This document shows positions 29,401 through 40,272 of a stretch of DNA of 64,000 nt, piece after piece. Position numbers and translations under genes: made by a program. The notes below the pieces were generated by a model that had not been told where the DNA came from, did not search any database, and saw nothing but the letters and a program-made list of their open reading frames with translations. Origin of the DNA: Agarophyton chilense (taxonomy: Eukaryota; Rhodophyta; Florideophyceae; Gracilariales; Gracilariaceae); NCBI GenBank assembly GCA_030374765.1, contig JARGXX010000088.1, positions 1,922,001 through 1,986,000 of the forward strand, written 5' to 3'. How positions within the stretch are numbered: the stretch's first letter is position 1; each line of letters starts with the position of its first letter.

Positions 29401-29976
29401 ACTATCCCACGGCTTCGCGTAAGGACTCTGACGACAGAGTGCTGCCAGAAGTTGCCACCAGCGGGGTGGCGGCCGATGAAGAAGGCTTGTAGGGGTTGTA
29501 GGGCTGAATATCGAGGTCCGAGGTGCCATTGTCGTCTTCAGTGCGCGAGGAAGGCATTGCTTGGGGTTGGGAAGGGTGGGGGGGGAGGGGCGTGGTAAAT
29601 TTTTTTGGGGTGCTGACGGGGCGCCAAATTATGAAGCGTAGGTCGACGCGCTCCAGTGGCGCCTCATCGCGCGCGACGACGCCGGCAAGTGCCACCACCA
29701 GCGAAGAAACTTGGGTTTAAATACACATGGCGCTGTGTTGCTGCTGGGAGACGACGTTACCGTCTCCTCGCCTTGGCTTGACCAAGCGCCCTTGGGTAGC
29801 CCCCTGGTCCCCCCGCCCCCGATTTTAACCAGAAACAAAGCTATCTAGGCAGCTTTCGATTCGCATTTCACGCACCCATATCGCATCGCCTCGTTTCGCT
29901 TCACCAAGAGAAAGAATGGCGCAACGCGAAACCCAATTGTGTGTGGTGTCATCATCTCCGCCGCGCGCCTGACCCA
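29401..29976. other. Spacer with possible decayed 5' end
   Basis: Minus frames upstream of the isomerase remnant (29402-29698) show no isomerase motif. A G-rich run lies at 29560-29590. Confidence 0.3.
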
Positions 29977-30153
29977 ATGCTCCGCTTCCCAGCGCTTGCG
30001 CGTCACGCTCTTGTTGCGCGCTCGTTTTCCACCTCATACACTTTCACCTCCACGGGCGCGCCGTCTTCCGTGCTTTCGCTCCAGCAGCTGCCCGATGCTA
30101 AGCCGTCCGACAGCGATCTCGGTCTTCAGTGGCTTGTTCTGTCCCTTTCATGA
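29977..30153 (+). CDS. Short ORF with mitochondrial-type leader
   Basis: A 58-residue frame starts MLRFPALARHALVARSFSTS, a textbook mitochondrial presequence, then STGAPSSVLSLQQLPDAKP, which resembles the first strand of mitochondrial enoyl-reductase/quinone-oxidoreductase proteins (G-x-P-x-x-V-L-x-L). Nothing of the rest of such an enzyme follows, so it is probably the broken 5' end of a gene. Confidence 0.3.
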   Translation: MLRFPALARHALVARSFSTSYTFTSTGAPSSVLSLQQLPDAKPSDSDLGLQWLVLSLS

Positions 30154-30536
30154 CTCTGGCTCGGTGCAAGCAACTTGATCGACTGTTTTCTATAATGAAA
30201 CCAATCTCAATACTCATGCACCCCCTCCAGAAGCGCAGCAACTTCCAATCCTTTCAACGTGCCGCCGAAATGGTTACCCAAACCCATTCTCGCATCGTTC
30301 TGCAACTGGAAGCAGCGCCGTTGCCGTGCGCAGAGGCAAGACGGGAAAACCTAGTCACGGCGGTTAAGGCGGCACTGGGCGCAGCAGCTCGAAAGGTCCA
30401 GCAATGCAACTGCCAGCAGCTGGCGACGTGTGCTTTGTTGGACGGTTTCGTCAATCTGGAGATTTTCGTGCATACTTGGTATGCTTTCGGGTCCAGTGGA
30501 TCAGAACGCATACAAAAAATGCAAGAGGATCTGTAA
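30150..30536 (+). CDS. Hypothetical protein
   Basis: A 128-residue ATG frame overlaps the previous ORF by 4 bases in another frame. It has helical, Ala/Gln/Cys-containing composition (AVKAALGAAARKVQQCNCQQL) and no known motif. It may be a decayed continuation of the upstream gene. Confidence 0.25.
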   Translation: MTLARCKQLDRLFSIMKPISILMHPLQKRSNFQSFQRAAEMVTQTHSRIVLQLEAAPLPCAEARRENLVTAVKAALGAAARKVQQCNCQQLATCALLDGFVNLEIFVHTWYAFGSSGSERIQKMQEDL

Positions 30537-31399
30537 GAACCCCTTCCCAACGGATACGTTTCTGATTTATTCGGGTAATCGCGGGTTACTACCCGCCGTT
30601 TTTGTCACAAAAATCCATCCAAAAATTTCCGATTCGGTGTTGACGCGCACCCTCAGGGCCATTCTACACAAGCGTACAGTGCTCTCAAATAATGCCACCT
30701 CCCTTTTTGTTGATGCACTCACTTTCTCTCGTGTTTCCCTCAACCATCTCTATAGTAACGCTTAAAAAGAACAAATGAAACACTTTAGACGCCATTAATA
30801 AAACTTCTCTACTCATCTACACTGTCAATAACACTATGTACAAACAACACCCCCGCAATCTAATTAAAGTCCACTACAGTGTTTTTTCCTTTGAAAAAAC
30901 GTGCGCGCATTTTGAATAAAACAAAAGCTCTAACAACATTCTCCTCAACACTTCCTACAACTTCAAAGTCCAACAACATAAAAATGGGCCGTAAAAACCC
31001 TTAAACAGATAAAGCAAAAGGTATGATATTTGCAGCTTCATTTCGTTGCTGTTCTCAAAGACACATTTCTCAAATCATTGGACGCTCTCGCCCTCCCAAA
31101 CTTTCTCAAGTATCGAAAAAACTACAACAAACGTTAAAAAGACTCAGGCAACAAAAAAAAGAAGTTTTACGGCTAAATAAACTCTATTTTGCTCAGAATT
31201 ACACTCATCTAGCTCCGTGAGAGAACTCCGTAAGGATCTTTTTCTCTTTGTTCCTGTCAGGCGCATAAAACAATTGTAACATGGTCATCCAAATTTCATC
31301 TATACAAAGATGTAAAAAGTACCAATGATTACAGAAATACATATAAAAGGTTTATTGGGGCTTGAAAGATGATGACTTTTTCTATGAGGAAATAGAACA
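30537..31399. other. AT-rich spacer, no gene seen
   Basis: AT-rich with A-runs. A small frame at 31023-31220 is basic and without motif. Confidence 0.35.
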
Positions 31400-32520
31400 A
31401 ACCCATTTTTCGATGAAAAGAAATTAAAGCAACAAAATGGAGGGGATTCTGTGATGATTTGCAGTATTTGTTCCTATTGTGGTTTAAGTAATTATGCTGT
31501 GTGCGTCGGTAAAATAGAATTTATGAAGTACTGCAAAATGTTGCAGAAGGAAATGTTATCATTTGCGCCCAAAACAATTGGAGAAAGTTTAAAATTTTGT
31601 CGTAAAATCACCTCTGTGGTATGCTACTGTCTTGTCTCGGGGGCGTAGTGACGCTAAACCGTAGGAAGCTTGTTGACGCCCAACCTTAGAGGGTAGACGT
31701 AGTAAAACTCGATGGCAATTGGGCACCTTGAAAACCCGCAGGGGCAACCGGTGGGGCGACTAGCCTATACCGTGTAGGTGAACGATAGTAGGTGTCGACG
31801 CGCGGGAAAGCCTGTGTGGTAGTTGAGAAACAATAAATCAAAAGGTATATTCGTGACCAAAGTGATGCCTGTCTTTATCAGATTAGGATGGGGGAGGTGC
31901 AGTTTTCTATATGCAGCGGACTGCACTCTCCAGATCACCCGAGAGTCGCAAGCAAGGAACGGTATCTGACCTAGTTTCAGAGACATGGCCAGCACTGGCT
32001 ACAGTGCCCGGTGGCCACTCCACTACTGTACTAACATGAATATAATTACAATTACTATCATTAACAATTACTAAACCAGGAGGTACATGTCAACACTACA
32101 CGTGGCTGACAACACCTAGATGGTAGCTAGCCCGGAGCTGCCTGACCGATGATTCATCGCATCCATCACCTACAAGGTCAGTATAGGATACTGACAACCT
32201 CAAGGGTCAAACCTTCTGCCACTATACGACAATTTTCAGCGAGACGGTGTTTCTATACACCGTTCAGTGTATTCTACAAAGTGGATGGCTGATCATAGTG
32301 TTAATGTTGTACAGTGGCCAGCCAAGTCACTGGACTTGAACATTATGGAAATCATTTGGAAGGTTTCAGCACCTCGCGTTTACGCCACCCAGCGCCAATT
32401 CCAAGATGTTGGAACGCTTTTGGAATGTGTGATTGATTGTTAGAATAAATTGAGCGATGAGTTTATTAAATCACTTTAAAGACCTGTACAGGAGCGCTGT
32501 ATTCATTGGTAGAGAAAAAG
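31400..32520 (+). pseudogene. Tc1/mariner transposase split by a solo LTR
   Basis: The left part (31400-31597) reads FFDEKKL, then GGDSVMICSICSYCGLS...CKMLQKEMLSF, matching the Tc1 region DEKKF...GGGSVMVWG and following. The right part (from 32237) reads QRDGVSIHRS, VVQWPAKSLDLNIMEIIW, LLECVIDC. This gives the second Asp and the third catalytic acid of the DDE triad at the usual D34E spacing and the WPxxSPDLNPIE signature. Between them sits a 634-base LTR with a 5-base near-duplication; removing the LTR and one copy restores the reading frame exactly. A later stop and the missing N-terminal helix-turn-helix show that the transposon was already a relic. Confidence 0.85.
31598..32231 (-). mobile_element. 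Solo LTR of retroelement family C
   Basis: A 634-base copy, inverted, of the LTR at 6737-7372. It starts TGTCGTA and ends TACGACA on the plus strand and is flanked by AATTT (31593-31597) and ATTTT (32232-32236), a 5-base target duplication with one mismatch. No internal element sequence is attached, so it is a solo LTR left by LTR-LTR recombination. Confidence 0.85.
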
Positions 32521-32765
32521 GGTGAAATTAATAAGTATTGAATGAAATAAATGTGTTTCTTTGTTTTGGCCTTTATATAGATTTTGCTATCTTCTTCAGG
32601 ATTTTTTAAAGATCAGAAAACTGTGGGCTATGTGTGGTTCTGCAAAGCTCTGAAACTAGTTTTTAAGGGTTTTTAAGTACTGACTACGGTAAAAGTCCCA
32701 GTTGCCGACTATGGATGGCAGTAAGGAGAAACAGGGTGGTAGCTTTATCCAGATTTCGAGCACCG
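32521..32765. other. Spacer, no gene seen
   Basis: Between the Tc1 relic and the pogo-like terminal repeat. Confidence 0.35.
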
Positions 32766-33465
32766 TACAGTAATCTCTCGATTAGAGGAACCTTGGTTTA
32801 AGGAATTCCTCGATACAAGGATTGACATCCCTTCTCCCGTGCTCGTTACCCTCATTCTAGCCTGTTATGAGCTGCTCGTCCCTTCCTCGTTCAACGAAAT
32901 GGTCAATTCCAAATCCAATTTAAGGAAACGTACAAATTTTTACTGAATTTTAATCATTCTTTTATTAAAATCTTAACGACGTTTTTTCAATGCAGTTCAC
33001 GATTGTGCAAAATGCCCGCACCCAACCACCATGACTCAAAATTTCTAAAAGAACAGGCAGAAAAAATTGCATCTATACAAAAATTCGAAAGCCCCGGCGA
33101 GCAAGGAAATATTTGCGTATTGATGACTTGACGCAGTGAGCAGAAGAGCATTTGAAGCTCATTGTCCCGTTCAGCAAAAAAACACAATACTTGCGGACAC
33201 TATATTTTTTGTGATCTGAGTAGGAAGAAGAAAAAACGTCTGCTTTGAGAGGTCAACCACGTTCTTGAACAAATGCAGAAGAAATCGCTGAATCTTTCAT
33301 CTGGATAGCTTTTGAATTTCCAGCGTTGCTGAAAACTGTAAGCCCAACATTTGCATGGAGAGACTGCATACCCCGATGATGCAGCTTTTGCAGAAGCTTT
33401 TCCAGGTTTAAGGGTGCTCTGCAACACCTTTCACCCCAATGAAGTGTGAAATGCTAATGAGTCAG
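32766..33465 (+). pseudogene. Pogo/Tigger-like transposon, 5' portion
   Basis: CAGTAATCTCTCGATTAGAG at 32768 begins a terminal sequence of the pogo/Tigger type (CAGT followed by CTCG and GAACC...GGTTTAAGGAATTCCTCGAT). The transposase is heavily decayed; just before 33465 a frame reads FHPNEV-stop-NANESG, the F/Y-x-P-x-E/D-I-Y-N-A-D-E-T-G block of pogo and Tigger transposases with Tyr turned into TGA. The gypsy element is inserted inside this block. Confidence 0.65.
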
Positions 33466-33697
33466 TGTGATGAGAACATAGGTCTCATCCAGAGTCTGGA
33501 TTCAGACCCCAAACACTGTAGACCCAATTACGTAGTTGCTACTTTTAGGTATTGCTCAATTAGGCTCATGCTATTTTAGATGCAGCATTTTTAGGCTGCC
33601 TAACATTACATAAAATCCTCTTCAGAGCATCTCTGATGTTGAGCTGAGGCATTGGACTTTCAACTCTTTCGCCAGACTCATCCGCTAACTGCGTACA
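33466..33697 (+). repeat. 5' LTR of the gypsy element
   Basis: 232 bases, TGTGATGAG...GCGTACA, matching 38525-38756 end to end. Confidence 0.9.
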
Positions 33698-33753
33698 GTG
33701 ATCACTGATTTAGCCTTTGCGGTTAAATCTCTCCAACGCGTTCAATCGACAAC

Positions 33754-34643
33754 ATGTCATCGCCAACACCGGCGTCACAACACGCATCCAACGATGAGAG
33801 CCACGCTCTCGCACAGCCATCGTCCGTTGCTTTCTCAATCAGCCACCCACGGCTAACCCGTCCAAACCCTTCTTCCATCAGGCTTTTCCTTCGACAGTAC
33901 GACCAGTATTGCAAGGAAGTCACCGCGCGAGCCCTGCAACTCGCAGTCATCGACTCGACGACCACCGAACCAGTTCGACCCTTCAACCTCAGCTACAGTA
34001 TTGACCCTGAATGGCTCGAGTCAACCGTAGAACTGGGACACATTTCAGGTGTAGACAGTCTTGCAATTATGACCGAGGATCTTTTAAGGAAGTACTTGGA
34101 GTCCGAAGCCGAACAAGACAAGGATGGGATTACGCTTGCTGCGTTAGACTCCATTATGGAGAAGGATCTTCAGATAGACATGCCGGCCCCTCTTCTCGTT
34201 CAAGAATGAAACAACTGTTCCTCTCTTACGTTTCAATCATGCGCAAACATGGCCTAAGCTGGGTAACTAAGGACAACCCCAAGACGGCTGAAGCACACAT
34301 TGTGTCGGCCATCAAGCCCAAAGAACTGAAGACTCGTCTCGAGACAGACCTGGAATTGACATATGCGCACTTGAAGAAGGACTTCAAGGGTTTCATGGCA
34401 CATGCAACGTTTATAGCCGAAGCATTTCAAATCGTCGACAACGGCCCAGTTTCGAGACAACGAAACTCCAGGCCAAGAAAGGAATTAACCCAACAGAACA
34501 AGTATTCGCGAAGCACAGACTCACGCAAAACCAGTGCACGAAGCCTTCCGGACCAGAAACACACAGCGAAACCGCGTTCCAGGGGCCAACTTTCCCTGTC
34601 CCCACCCACGGTGCAAAGCAGAAGACCAGTACCACTGGATTGA
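33754..34643 (+). pseudogene. Gypsy gag
   Basis: Starts at ATG 33754 (MSSPTPASQHA). The first 151 residues stop at 34209; the capsid-like helical region continues in another frame from about 34204 (LSWVTKDNPKTAEAHIV, LKKDFKGFMAHATFIAEAF) to 34643, so one frameshift separates them. Gag packages the element's RNA. Confidence 0.6.
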
Positions 34644-35330
34644 CGACTGTCCACAAACGAACGCAGACGAGAAGAAGGATCTTAAAGAAGCCCTTGCCGC
34701 TCTCAAATCCGCAGGTGGGCCTGCGAAATCTACTAGATCCCAGAAGAAGCAGAACGGCTCTGCTACATCTGGAACTGGCTCAACCGTAGCGCGACTCCAG
34801 CCCGCGACATTCGAGCGCTTTCCACCATGCCTCATCACCGTTTCTGACGGCCAGGCGTCCATGGAAGCTACAGGAAGATTTAATGATAGTAGCGACGACA
34901 GCATCGTTTCTCCCCTCCTAGCAGAACGTGCTGCACTCAAATGCATAGGGAAAATTCTTCAATTAAGCCAGTTAAGCTTGCTGTCGCCCTCAAGAGGGGC
35001 ACCGACCCACAGACACTCTTGTTTTTCAGGACTTGGATTGCCCCACGCAGGATCTTGCCACTATCCTCTGGAAACCTCGCTCTTGCAAACATTACCTACC
35101 TTGTCGCCGACGACGAGCTGGCCTGTGAGGAGTTGCTCATTGGTCGCTCAGTCCTTCAACACCTCAAGGTGGACACTCAAACCCTTCTCGACAAGAATCG
35201 TTTTGCTTTGCAAGGCGCAGACTGTTCCTCAGTTGTAAATTCCACCATGGCCAACGCGGGAGGGCACGTCACCAGACTTATTACGTCACGCGTTAACCGA
35301 ACCAGCGAAGCTACCACGCTTCTTATTTAG
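34534..35330 (+). pseudogene. Gypsy zinc knuckle and protease
   Basis: CPHPRCKAEDQYHWIDDC is a Cys/His knuckle of the gag C terminus. GRFNDSSDDSIVSPLLAE holds the retropepsin active-site region (D-S-x-x-D-D-S), and in the next frame LLIGRSVLQHLKVDTQTLL is the usual protease C-terminal strand. The change of frame near 34940 breaks the protease. Confidence 0.55.
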
Positions 35331-35607
35331 TCCCCGCCTCCACCAGATCATCCTCGCGTCAATTACAACGATGCAAGGAACGCAGAAGACCCCTTTCCCG
35401 ACCCTTCACTCCTCGACCCAATCGACACGGACCAACATGACGCCGTACGCAAGGGAACCGACGAAATGATAGAAAAGGCATTGAAGAATGGCATGCAAGA
35501 CAAACACGCCCAAGAAATGAGAATTATTGTAGACTCTCATCTCAATATTTTCCGCACGTCGCGATCTTCGGGACCAGCGGCCGACATCAAACCTCTGTAA
35601 AGTGAAC

Positions 35608-37278
35608 TCAGGCCAGAAGAGAAACCAGTCCGCGTGCGTTTGCGCAACTACTCTCGGGAACAGTGCGAGTTCCTAGACAAGTTTGTCTCAGACCTTGTTG
35701 AATCTGGCACGGCCTACCCCAGTCCCACCTGCCCCTGGGCTTGCGCACCGCTAATTGTACCGAAACCCGGACGCTCGATTCCGAATCACCGTTGGCCTTG
35801 GTCCTGTCAACAAATACACCATTCTCCATCAGTACCCCATGCCGAACGTCGATCAAGAGCTGTCAAAACTGGCTGGCTCTCAATACTTTGCTACCTATGA
35901 CCTCTCCCATGGTTTGTGGAAGCTCCAACTCGACAAGGACTCCCAAGCACTATAGTCCTTTATCACCCCCGATGGCGTCTTCTCCCCAACAAGAGTTCTC
36001 CACGGAACAACCAATGCAACGACTCACCTGCAGTCTGCGCTGGCAGGCCTCTTTCTTAAAGACCTTTTCAAGTTGATACTGCACTGGTTGGAAGACATAC
36101 TTCTTCACAGTCCTACCGTCGAGGGTCTAATTTTGGGCATACGAAAGCTTTTTTCGTTCTGTGCAAAGCGATTCATCTACCTCCACCCACTGAAGTTCAT
36201 CCTGTTCTCCAAGCAAATCAGGTGGTGTTGCAGGATCATCTCAGCCGCAGGAGTTCGATACGACCTCCGCCAGCTCGATGGTCTTCTAGACTCGGAACCA
36301 TCCAGCAACGGAGCACATATGCAGCAATTCCTCTGCGGCATGCAATGGCTGAAGACGGGAGTCCCAGACTTTGCCACCCTTGTCACCCCTCTTCACGACC
36401 TCATGGAGACGGTATACAAGGCTTCAAGCAAACGAACAAAGTCCGCCGCTGCCAGAATCAACCTAGCAACTGTAGGATGGAACGAGAAACACGCACAAGC
36501 ATTCAAGAAATGCAAAGATGTCCTAGCACATCTAATCACCCTCTCTAATCGTAACGAAATCCAACGCCTTTCCGTGTACACAGATGCCTCGGATACAGTA
36601 TGGTCTAGTATCATCATACAAATCCCACCAGAGGAACTCAAGAAACCACACATGGACCCGCGCCACAGCCCACTAGCTTTCTGCTCTGGGCGATTCAACA
36701 ATACAAAGCTCAGCTGGTCCGTGCTCGAAAACGAAGGATACGAAATTCTGGCCACACTGCAGCGAATGCACTGGCTGGTGGCTACCCCCGCCGGTTTCGA
36801 CCTATTCACCGACCATAACAACCTCGTGTTCATTTTCGATCCGCTCTCAATAATCCCAGATCTCAGCCAATCTTCTACCAGGAAATTATTGCGCTGGGCT
36901 GTTGGATTGAGCTCCTACTCCTACAATTGCTTGCACATCCAAGGACCGGACAACGTGTGGGCGGATCTACTGACTAGATGGTCAGCGCCATCCACTGTAC
37001 GGCGCATTGTTCAAGTTCCAGCCCTCCCTTCCAGTTCCGCCTCTGACTTTGAATCTGCAATCACAGAAATTGCAACAAGGCAAGACGAACACCGCTCAAC
37101 GCGACCAAACCACGTGGTCCTTCTAGACGGAGTGTGGAAGACGGCCAAGAATGCCATCTGGATCCCCGATAAATCCAACGAATTCCACTTGCGCCTCTGT
37201 ATCATAGTGCACACTGGACATTCGGGCCATAGAAATCAACTCGCTACTTTTAAAGTACTACAGAAGCATTTTTCATGA
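35608..37278 (+). pseudogene. Gypsy reverse transcriptase and RNase H
   Basis: Fragments in successive frames: LRPEEKPVRVRLRNYSREQ, VESGTAYPSPTCPWACAPLIVPKP, FRITVGLGPVNKYT, YFATYDLSHGLWKLQLD-stop-, then the long frame at 36073-37278 with LHWLEDILLHS, RLSVYTDASD, FDLFTDHNNLVFIF and the linker to integrase. In the catalytic YxDD box the residues are WLED: the first Asp is Glu. Stops include the TAG at 35953-35955 and the TGA at 37276-37278. Confidence 0.85.
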
Positions 37279-37284
37279 AACACA

Positions 37285-38515
37285 ATGTCCCAAGATGTCC
37301 GCACATTTTCGCATTCTTTCATACACTGTACGTCCACTCTGGGTGGCGAGAAGGTACCTCGGCCTTTCGGACCCGCACTACATGGAACCACTCCGAACGA
37401 TCTCTTACAGTTTGATTATCTAGAAATCGGACCAAGCCGCACTGGAGAGAAGCACGTCCTGATGTTTCGGGATGACCATTCAGACTATAAATGGTTACTT
37501 GCCTTCCCCAACACAGTCGCGGAAAACGATGCTCTCTCAATCATCGACTGGTGCGTTGCTTTTGCAGTGCTGAACGGAGTTCTCTCCGATGGTCCCACCC
37601 ACTTTCGCAACGAGACAATTCGATTGGTCTCCAAGGCACTCGAGGTCCCTCAGCACTTCACTCTACCTTACATATCATTGTGTAATGGTGCTGTACAAAG
37701 ACTTGGCAAAGAAGTATTGCGTACTTATCGCGCGATTGTCTCTTAACTGCAAATGCATTTCAAAGAATGGCCGGACCTTTTGCCAATAGTACAAAGCGCC
37801 CTCAACAACTCACCATCAACTCACAGAGGAAATGCTGCGCCCGTCACCGCATTCGTTGGAATGGAAACCAGTCCCCCGATTTCAGCATTCCTTTGCACCT
37901 CCACTCACAAACCAGTAACTCTATCAGACGTACAACGCGAACGTACCATCAAAATTCAATCTTTGAAGAGTACTATGGAACAGCTACACCATTTTGTACA
38001 CGCCAAACTACAAAACAACCGGAAAAAATCTCGTCTGCGCTCTTCGAAAGGCACGCTCCCTCATTTTGACGTAGGAGATTTTATCGTTGTCGCCAGAAGA
38101 GACCTTTACGCAGGTGAGAAACTGGCCCTACGTTGGAGAGGCCCACAAATAATATTCAAGTTTCTGTCAGATTATGTCTTCAAAACACAGGATCTACGCA
38201 ATGGTGCCGAAGAAGACATCTATGGCACCCGAGTGAAGTTTTACCACGATAAGTCTCTAGATTCAGAAGCCATCATGCCCCATGTTCTCTCCTCCGAAAC
38301 AGGAATGCCCGTTTCGCGATGAATGAAGCTTGTCGACACCAAAGAAGGACTCCAAGTACTGGTGCGTTGGTAAGAAATTTCTACAGATGAAGACACTTCG
38401 GAACCACTGGAAAGAATCTACGAAGACGTTCCAGTGATGCTAAAACGTTTGTTGCAACGCATGAACACCCCATCGACCCTTGCTACAATGGCACGCAAGA
38501 AACTTTCTCTCTGAA
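37285..38515 (+). pseudogene. Gypsy integrase with chromodomain-like end
   Basis: DLLQFDYLEIGPSRTGEKHVLMFRDDHSDYKWLLAFP contains the first catalytic Asp, VLSDGPTHFRNE the second, then YISLCNGAVQRLGKEVLR where the catalytic Glu would be in P-x-x-N-G-x-x-E (here Gln-Arg, so probably lost). LHHFVHAKLQNNRKK and FDVGDFIVVARRDL follow as in gypsy integrases. After the stop at 38320, LQVLVRW-stop-EISTDEDTSEPLERIYEDVP is a degraded chromodomain, which in chromoviruses targets integration to modified chromatin. Confidence 0.75.
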
Positions 38516-38524
38516 AGAGAGGAG

Positions 38525-38756
38525 TGTGATGAGAACATAGGTCTAATCCAGAGTCCGGATTCAGACCCCAAACACTGTAGACCCAATTAGGTAGTTGCTA
38601 CTTTTAGGTATTGCTCAATTAGCCTCACGCTACCTTAAAGGCAGCCTGTTTAGGCTGCATAACACTACATAAAAGCCTCGTCAGAGCACCTCTGATGCTG
38701 AACTGAGGCATTGGACTTTCAACTCTTTCGCCAGACTCATCCGCGATCTGCGCACA
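38525..38756 (+). repeat. 3' LTR of the gypsy element
   Basis: 232 bases, preceded by a polypurine tract and followed by the GTCAG target duplication. Confidence 0.9.
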
Positions 38757-39660
38757 GTCAGGTTGCAACTATGCTATTGCATCAGACCATACAATTTCTT
38801 CTCATCCGCTTCCAAGAAGAAAAAAATGATAAACGAAAAATAAATCTCCTTTGCTGTGCAAACAGTACAGGATCGATGAAATTAACTTTAGTGATACTTT
38901 AAAATGCACAACACTCCCGGTTTTTTCAGAAGAAATCTGGCAGAACCCATGGTTTCGAATACTGGGCTAACAAGAAACCTTGAATGATAACTTCTCTATT
39001 TTTAAGTTGGCTACTGAGATTTGCTGCTTATGGACAGAAAACGGCTGGTCGAGAGGTGCTTTTGTTCATGGACAGTTTCTCGAAACACGAAATAATTGAG
39101 ACGATTCCTGATTTAGCGGCTGTTTGGATTGTGTTTCCACCATCCACCACAACCTCTAAGCTGCAACCAATGGATGCCGAAATTATTGTCTGCCTAAAAA
39201 TAATATATAGGATAGTGCAATGCAATAAAGCACTCTATGTTTTAGATGGTTGGGAGGAGGAGATCTACAAATTTGATCAACTTATTGCTATTAAGTTTTA
39301 AAAACTGTATGGGATGGTGTCCCTTCTCAAGTTTTTCAAAAATGCTGGCGTTCTACTGGCCTGATTAAAAAACGACTACTGAACCGTTTTTCCTTTCGGA
39401 ACAGGTCACAACCGTCGATGATGGCTCTGTGGAAGAAAATTCTCAATTGGATGCAGCTGGGGCAAGTCTCAAACACGTCCAACGCAGAATTTCTATTTCA
39501 GAACTTATGAATGGTGACGATCATGACATGTGAGAAGATTTAGGCACTGGCGAAATGTTGTTTGGATTGGCTGGTGTTTTGGGCGGCCCAGAAGAAACTT
39601 TAGATGGTGTTGAGTCCGATGGGGACAAAGAATTGGAAGCCACGCAACTCTCGTCAGAGT
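38757..39660 (+). pseudogene. Pogo/Tigger-like transposase, 3' portion
   Basis: This continues the transposase cut by the gypsy insertion. KRKINLLCCANSTGSMKLTLVI matches the RITVLLCCNATGTEKLPLLVIGK block, FEYWANKKP-stop-MITSLFLSWL matches NKKAWMTSxLFxxWL, LLFMDSFSKHE is the second catalytic Asp region and FPPSTTTSKLQPMDAEIIVCLK is the L-P-P-N-T-T-S-x-L-Q-P-M-D block of pogo/Tigger/CENP-B transposases. TVWDGVPSQVFQKCWRSTGLI follows as in Tigger proteins, and an acidic tail ends near 39660. Several stops and frame changes make it inactive. A 3' terminal repeat matching the 5' end was not found. Confidence 0.8.
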
Positions 39661-40272
39661 AAAAGATCCAAGCGATAGATATAGAGCTGAAAAAGCTAGA
39701 CGGAGAGCAGACTATTGATTTGACACTTCAAACGCGTATGTTCAGTTTATTGTGCTACGAGAATCATCGAAGTACAGCCGGTATGCACTAGTGTCTTTAC
39801 GACCGATGGCCTCAAGTGAGGTCAATTGGCCTCATATGAGGCCATTTTTTATTTCTTTGTAATTAAGCAATAAATGCAATCTACGAGCTCTGCATAACTG
39901 GAACATAACGATAAACACTCTTCCTTTGATGGCCTTAAGAGTTGACGTATTCATTACTAGATGATTGAAAGAGATATTTCCTTTAGACATGTTTTTTTTT
40001 ACCTGTTTGACGCCAAAAATATTTGTTTGTTAATTTGTTTGCGACTACTGAAGTTTGCAACACCAAAAGTACATCGTTTTAAAGAAGAGTATTAAAGCTC
40101 TGTTTGACTCGATTCCCGAGGGTTTTCCTCAACGATAAAGATGTGTAGGGCTCCGCCGCCCTGACTACTGTCTCACAACAGATCCCCTTCGACGGTGATG
40201 ATTTCCAAGACCGCTCTTTAAGACCTTCTTTATCTATCCCCAAGTGTTTGTTTCTTCTTACCAGACGGGAAA
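39661..40272. other. Spacer, no gene seen
   Basis: Includes a near-palindrome GGCCTCAAGTGAGG/GGCCTCATATGAGGCC at 39809-39844 and T-rich runs. The end of the pogo-like element may lie here. Confidence 0.35.

Larger units (their letters stand above)
33466..38756 (+). mobile_element. Ty3/gypsy retrotransposon with chromodomain, decayed
   Basis: Two 232-base LTRs (33466-33697 and 38525-38756, starting TGTGATGAG and ending in GTACA/GCACA) bound a 5.3-kb element. It is flanked by a perfect 5-base target duplication GTCAG (33461-33465 and 38757-38761). The internal order is gag, zinc knuckle, protease, reverse transcriptase, RNase H, integrase and a chromodomain-like end, the Ty3/gypsy order. A polypurine tract GAAAGAGAGGAG ends at 38524. 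Frames are broken by several stops and shifts, and the two LTRs differ at roughly one base in fifteen, so it is an old insertion. Confidence 0.93.
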
